Below, piece after piece: positions 6,682 to 7,188 of a stretch of 7,188 nt of DNA. The notes below the pieces were generated by a model, which saw nothing but the letters and a program-made list of their open reading frames with translations, had not been told where the DNA came from and ran no database searches. This DNA is from JAJVID01 sp036565725. Lineage in GTDB: Bacteria; Acidobacteriota; Blastocatellia; RBC074. The position numbers and the translations under genes were made by a program. Location: NCBI GenBank assembly GCA_036565725.1, contig DATCXQ010000368.1:1-7188 (forward strand), in the 5' to 3' direction. Every line of letters starts with the position of its first letter. The first letter of the stretch is position 1.

Positions 6682-6723
6682 CATACGCCCCATGTCGTAT
6701 TTCCATATGACATGGGGCGTATG
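6682..6723. repeat. Long nearly perfect hairpin with a TTCC loop
   Basis: CATACGCCCCATGTC (6682-6696) is perfectly complementary to 6709-6723. The stem continues inward through a G-U pair and three A-T pairs (6697-6700 with 6705-6708), giving about 19 pairs and a 4-base TTCC loop. It stands 46 bases after the rhodanese stop. No T-run follows on either strand. It could be an RNA end-stabiliser, a palindromic repeat of the genome or a remnant of a small mobile element. Confidence 0.8.
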
Positions 6724-6842
6724 ATTACTCATATTCCAGGCGCAGCACACCTGTACGATGCATTCCCATATAGCCCTCTTATTCCATACCCATGACAATT
6801 CAAATAGTCCTACTAGCCGATGCGTGTGATTCCACGCGAGCG

Positions 6843-6848
6843 TATAAC
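6843..6848 (+). promoter_or_regulatory. Possible -10 box for the asnB leader
   Basis: TATAAC matches TATAAT at five of six bases and would start transcription about 20 bases before the TGAGGAG ribosome site. No good -35 hexamer lies 16-18 bases upstream, so support is weak. Confidence 0.2.
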
Positions 6849-6875
6849 CATCCTATATTTTCCTGAGGAGCCTTC

Positions 6876-6962
6876 ATGTGGCGTTGCGCGGCGCGCCCGC
6901 GTCTCGCGGGCAGGCTTCACCGCAAGACCTGCCCGCGAGGACGCGGGCGCGCGGTTTTCTGA
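6876..6962 (+). CDS. Possible 28-residue Arg-rich leader peptide
   Basis: ATG 6876 is preceded by TGAGGAG (6864-6870) with a 5-base spacing, a better ribosome site than that of asnB itself. The frame runs to TGA 6960-6962, just after the T-run of the hairpin at 6891-6958. The peptide starts MWRCAARPRLAG and has eight Arg in 28 residues, mostly because it is encoded by the GC-rich hairpin. That could make it a chance frame. If translated, ribosomes would melt the hairpin and could control reading into asnB. Confidence 0.3.
   Translation: MWRCAARPRLAGRLHRKTCPRGRGRAVF
6891..6958 (+). terminator. Terminator-like or attenuator hairpin before asnB
   Basis: The 13 bases at 6891-6903 pair with 6940-6952, and 6904-6914 pair with 6928-6938. 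This gives 24 GC-rich pairs with a single-base bulge (6939) and a 13-base loop. GG and a TTTT run (6955-6958) follow, the layout of an intrinsic terminator. It lies 55 bases before the asnB start, so it may act as an attenuator. It may instead be a palindromic repeat of the genome inserted in this gap. Confidence 0.5.
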
Positions 6963-7012
6963 TGAGTCGTTCATATCGAGTGGCGACGCCCTGAAGGAAT
7001 GAAAGCTGAATC

Positions 7013-7188
7013 ATGTGTGGAATCTGTGGCATCGCCATTCCAAGCCGCCTGAACCGCCGCGTGGACGAGTCTCAGTTGGCGGCGATGCGGGATTCGCTCA
7101 TTCACCGCGGGCCTGACGGCGCCGGCTTCCTGATCGACGGTTCGGTTGGTCTCGGCCACCGCCGATTGTCCATAGTCGACCCGGACGG
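7013..7188 (+). CDS. asnB: Asparagine synthetase (glutamine-hydrolysing), N-terminal part
   Basis: The first 58 codons are present and the rest lies beyond the window. The start MCGICGIA supplies the N-terminal Cys nucleophile (Cys2, after Met removal) of class II glutamine amidotransferases. The stretch DSLIHRGPDGAGF, then GLGHRRLSIVD, matches the glutaminase domain of AsnB proteins (the R-G-P-D and G-H-R-R-L-S-I-x-D motifs). The enzyme would make asparagine from aspartate, ATP and glutamine in the cytoplasm. AsnB-like enzymes also occur in surface polysaccharide and lasso-peptide clusters, and the missing synthetase domain would be needed to tell these apart. The ribosome site is weak: AAGGAA at 6993-6998 is 14 bases away. 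Confidence 0.93.
   Translation, partial: MCGICGIAIPSRLNRRVDESQLAAMRDSLIHRGPDGAGFLIDGSVGLGHRRLSIVDPD

Larger units (their letters stand above)
6724..7012. other. Leader region upstream of asnB
   Basis: The first part (6724-6840) is richer in A+T and holds nothing I recognise. A possible -10 box, TATAAC at 6843-6848, lacks a clear -35 partner at 17 bases. The second part has a ribosome site with a short frame and a large hairpin, listed separately. Confidence 0.5.

Noticed and set aside
6820..7002. 60-codon plus-strand frame before asnB
   Set aside because: It lacks a good ribosome site and runs through the large hairpin with no recognisable domain.

Overview
The window looks like a chromosomal piece of a fairly GC-rich, Gram-negative-type bacterium. 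An Acidobacteriota member, perhaps of the Blastocatellia, fits best. The signs are a secreted or membrane-anchored TPR-CHAT protein with a PPC-like N-terminal domain, a PD40 beta-propeller exported protein, a lipoprotein rhodanese, and repeat-rich intergenic DNA. This placement is inference from gene style; the window holds no rRNA or marker gene.

Three genes lie on the minus strand. From right to left they are an exported PD40/TolB-like propeller protein (4722-5720), a GH77 4-alpha-glucanotransferase MalQ (3013-4569), and a large exported TPR-CHAT protein (2856 to the left edge, C-terminus outside the window). Gaps of about 150 bases separate them, so a tight operon is not evident. Two gaps or gene parts carry an odd element: short units (8-mer at 1-94, 9-mer at 4616-4685) in tandem, then again in inverted orientation after a spacer. 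The 8-mer element sits inside the CHAT coding region.

A 382-base divergent region (5721-6102) separates these from two plus-strand genes. The first, 6103-6636, is the main discovery. It encodes a lipoprotein with a single rhodanese domain, and an in-frame TGA falls exactly in the active-site loop (Y-C-G-TGA-P-N-E). After the TGA the same frame continues with a complete rhodanese C-terminal half to a TAA at 6634-6636. A GC-rich stem-loop with GU in its apical loop lies 21 bases after the TGA, as expected of a bacterial SECIS element. I read this gene as a selenoprotein whose selenocysteine replaces the second Cys of a CxCPNE-type rhodanese motif. Automated gene calling would cut it at residue 125.

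Downstream are a weak terminator, a nearly perfect 19-bp hairpin, and a leader region with a well-placed ribosome binding site, a possible 28-codon Arg-rich peptide and a terminator-like 24-bp hairpin. After these comes the start of an AsnB-type asparagine synthetase (7013 to the right edge). No functional pathway clearly joins these genes, and no selenium-insertion gene (selA, selB, selC, selD) is in the window.
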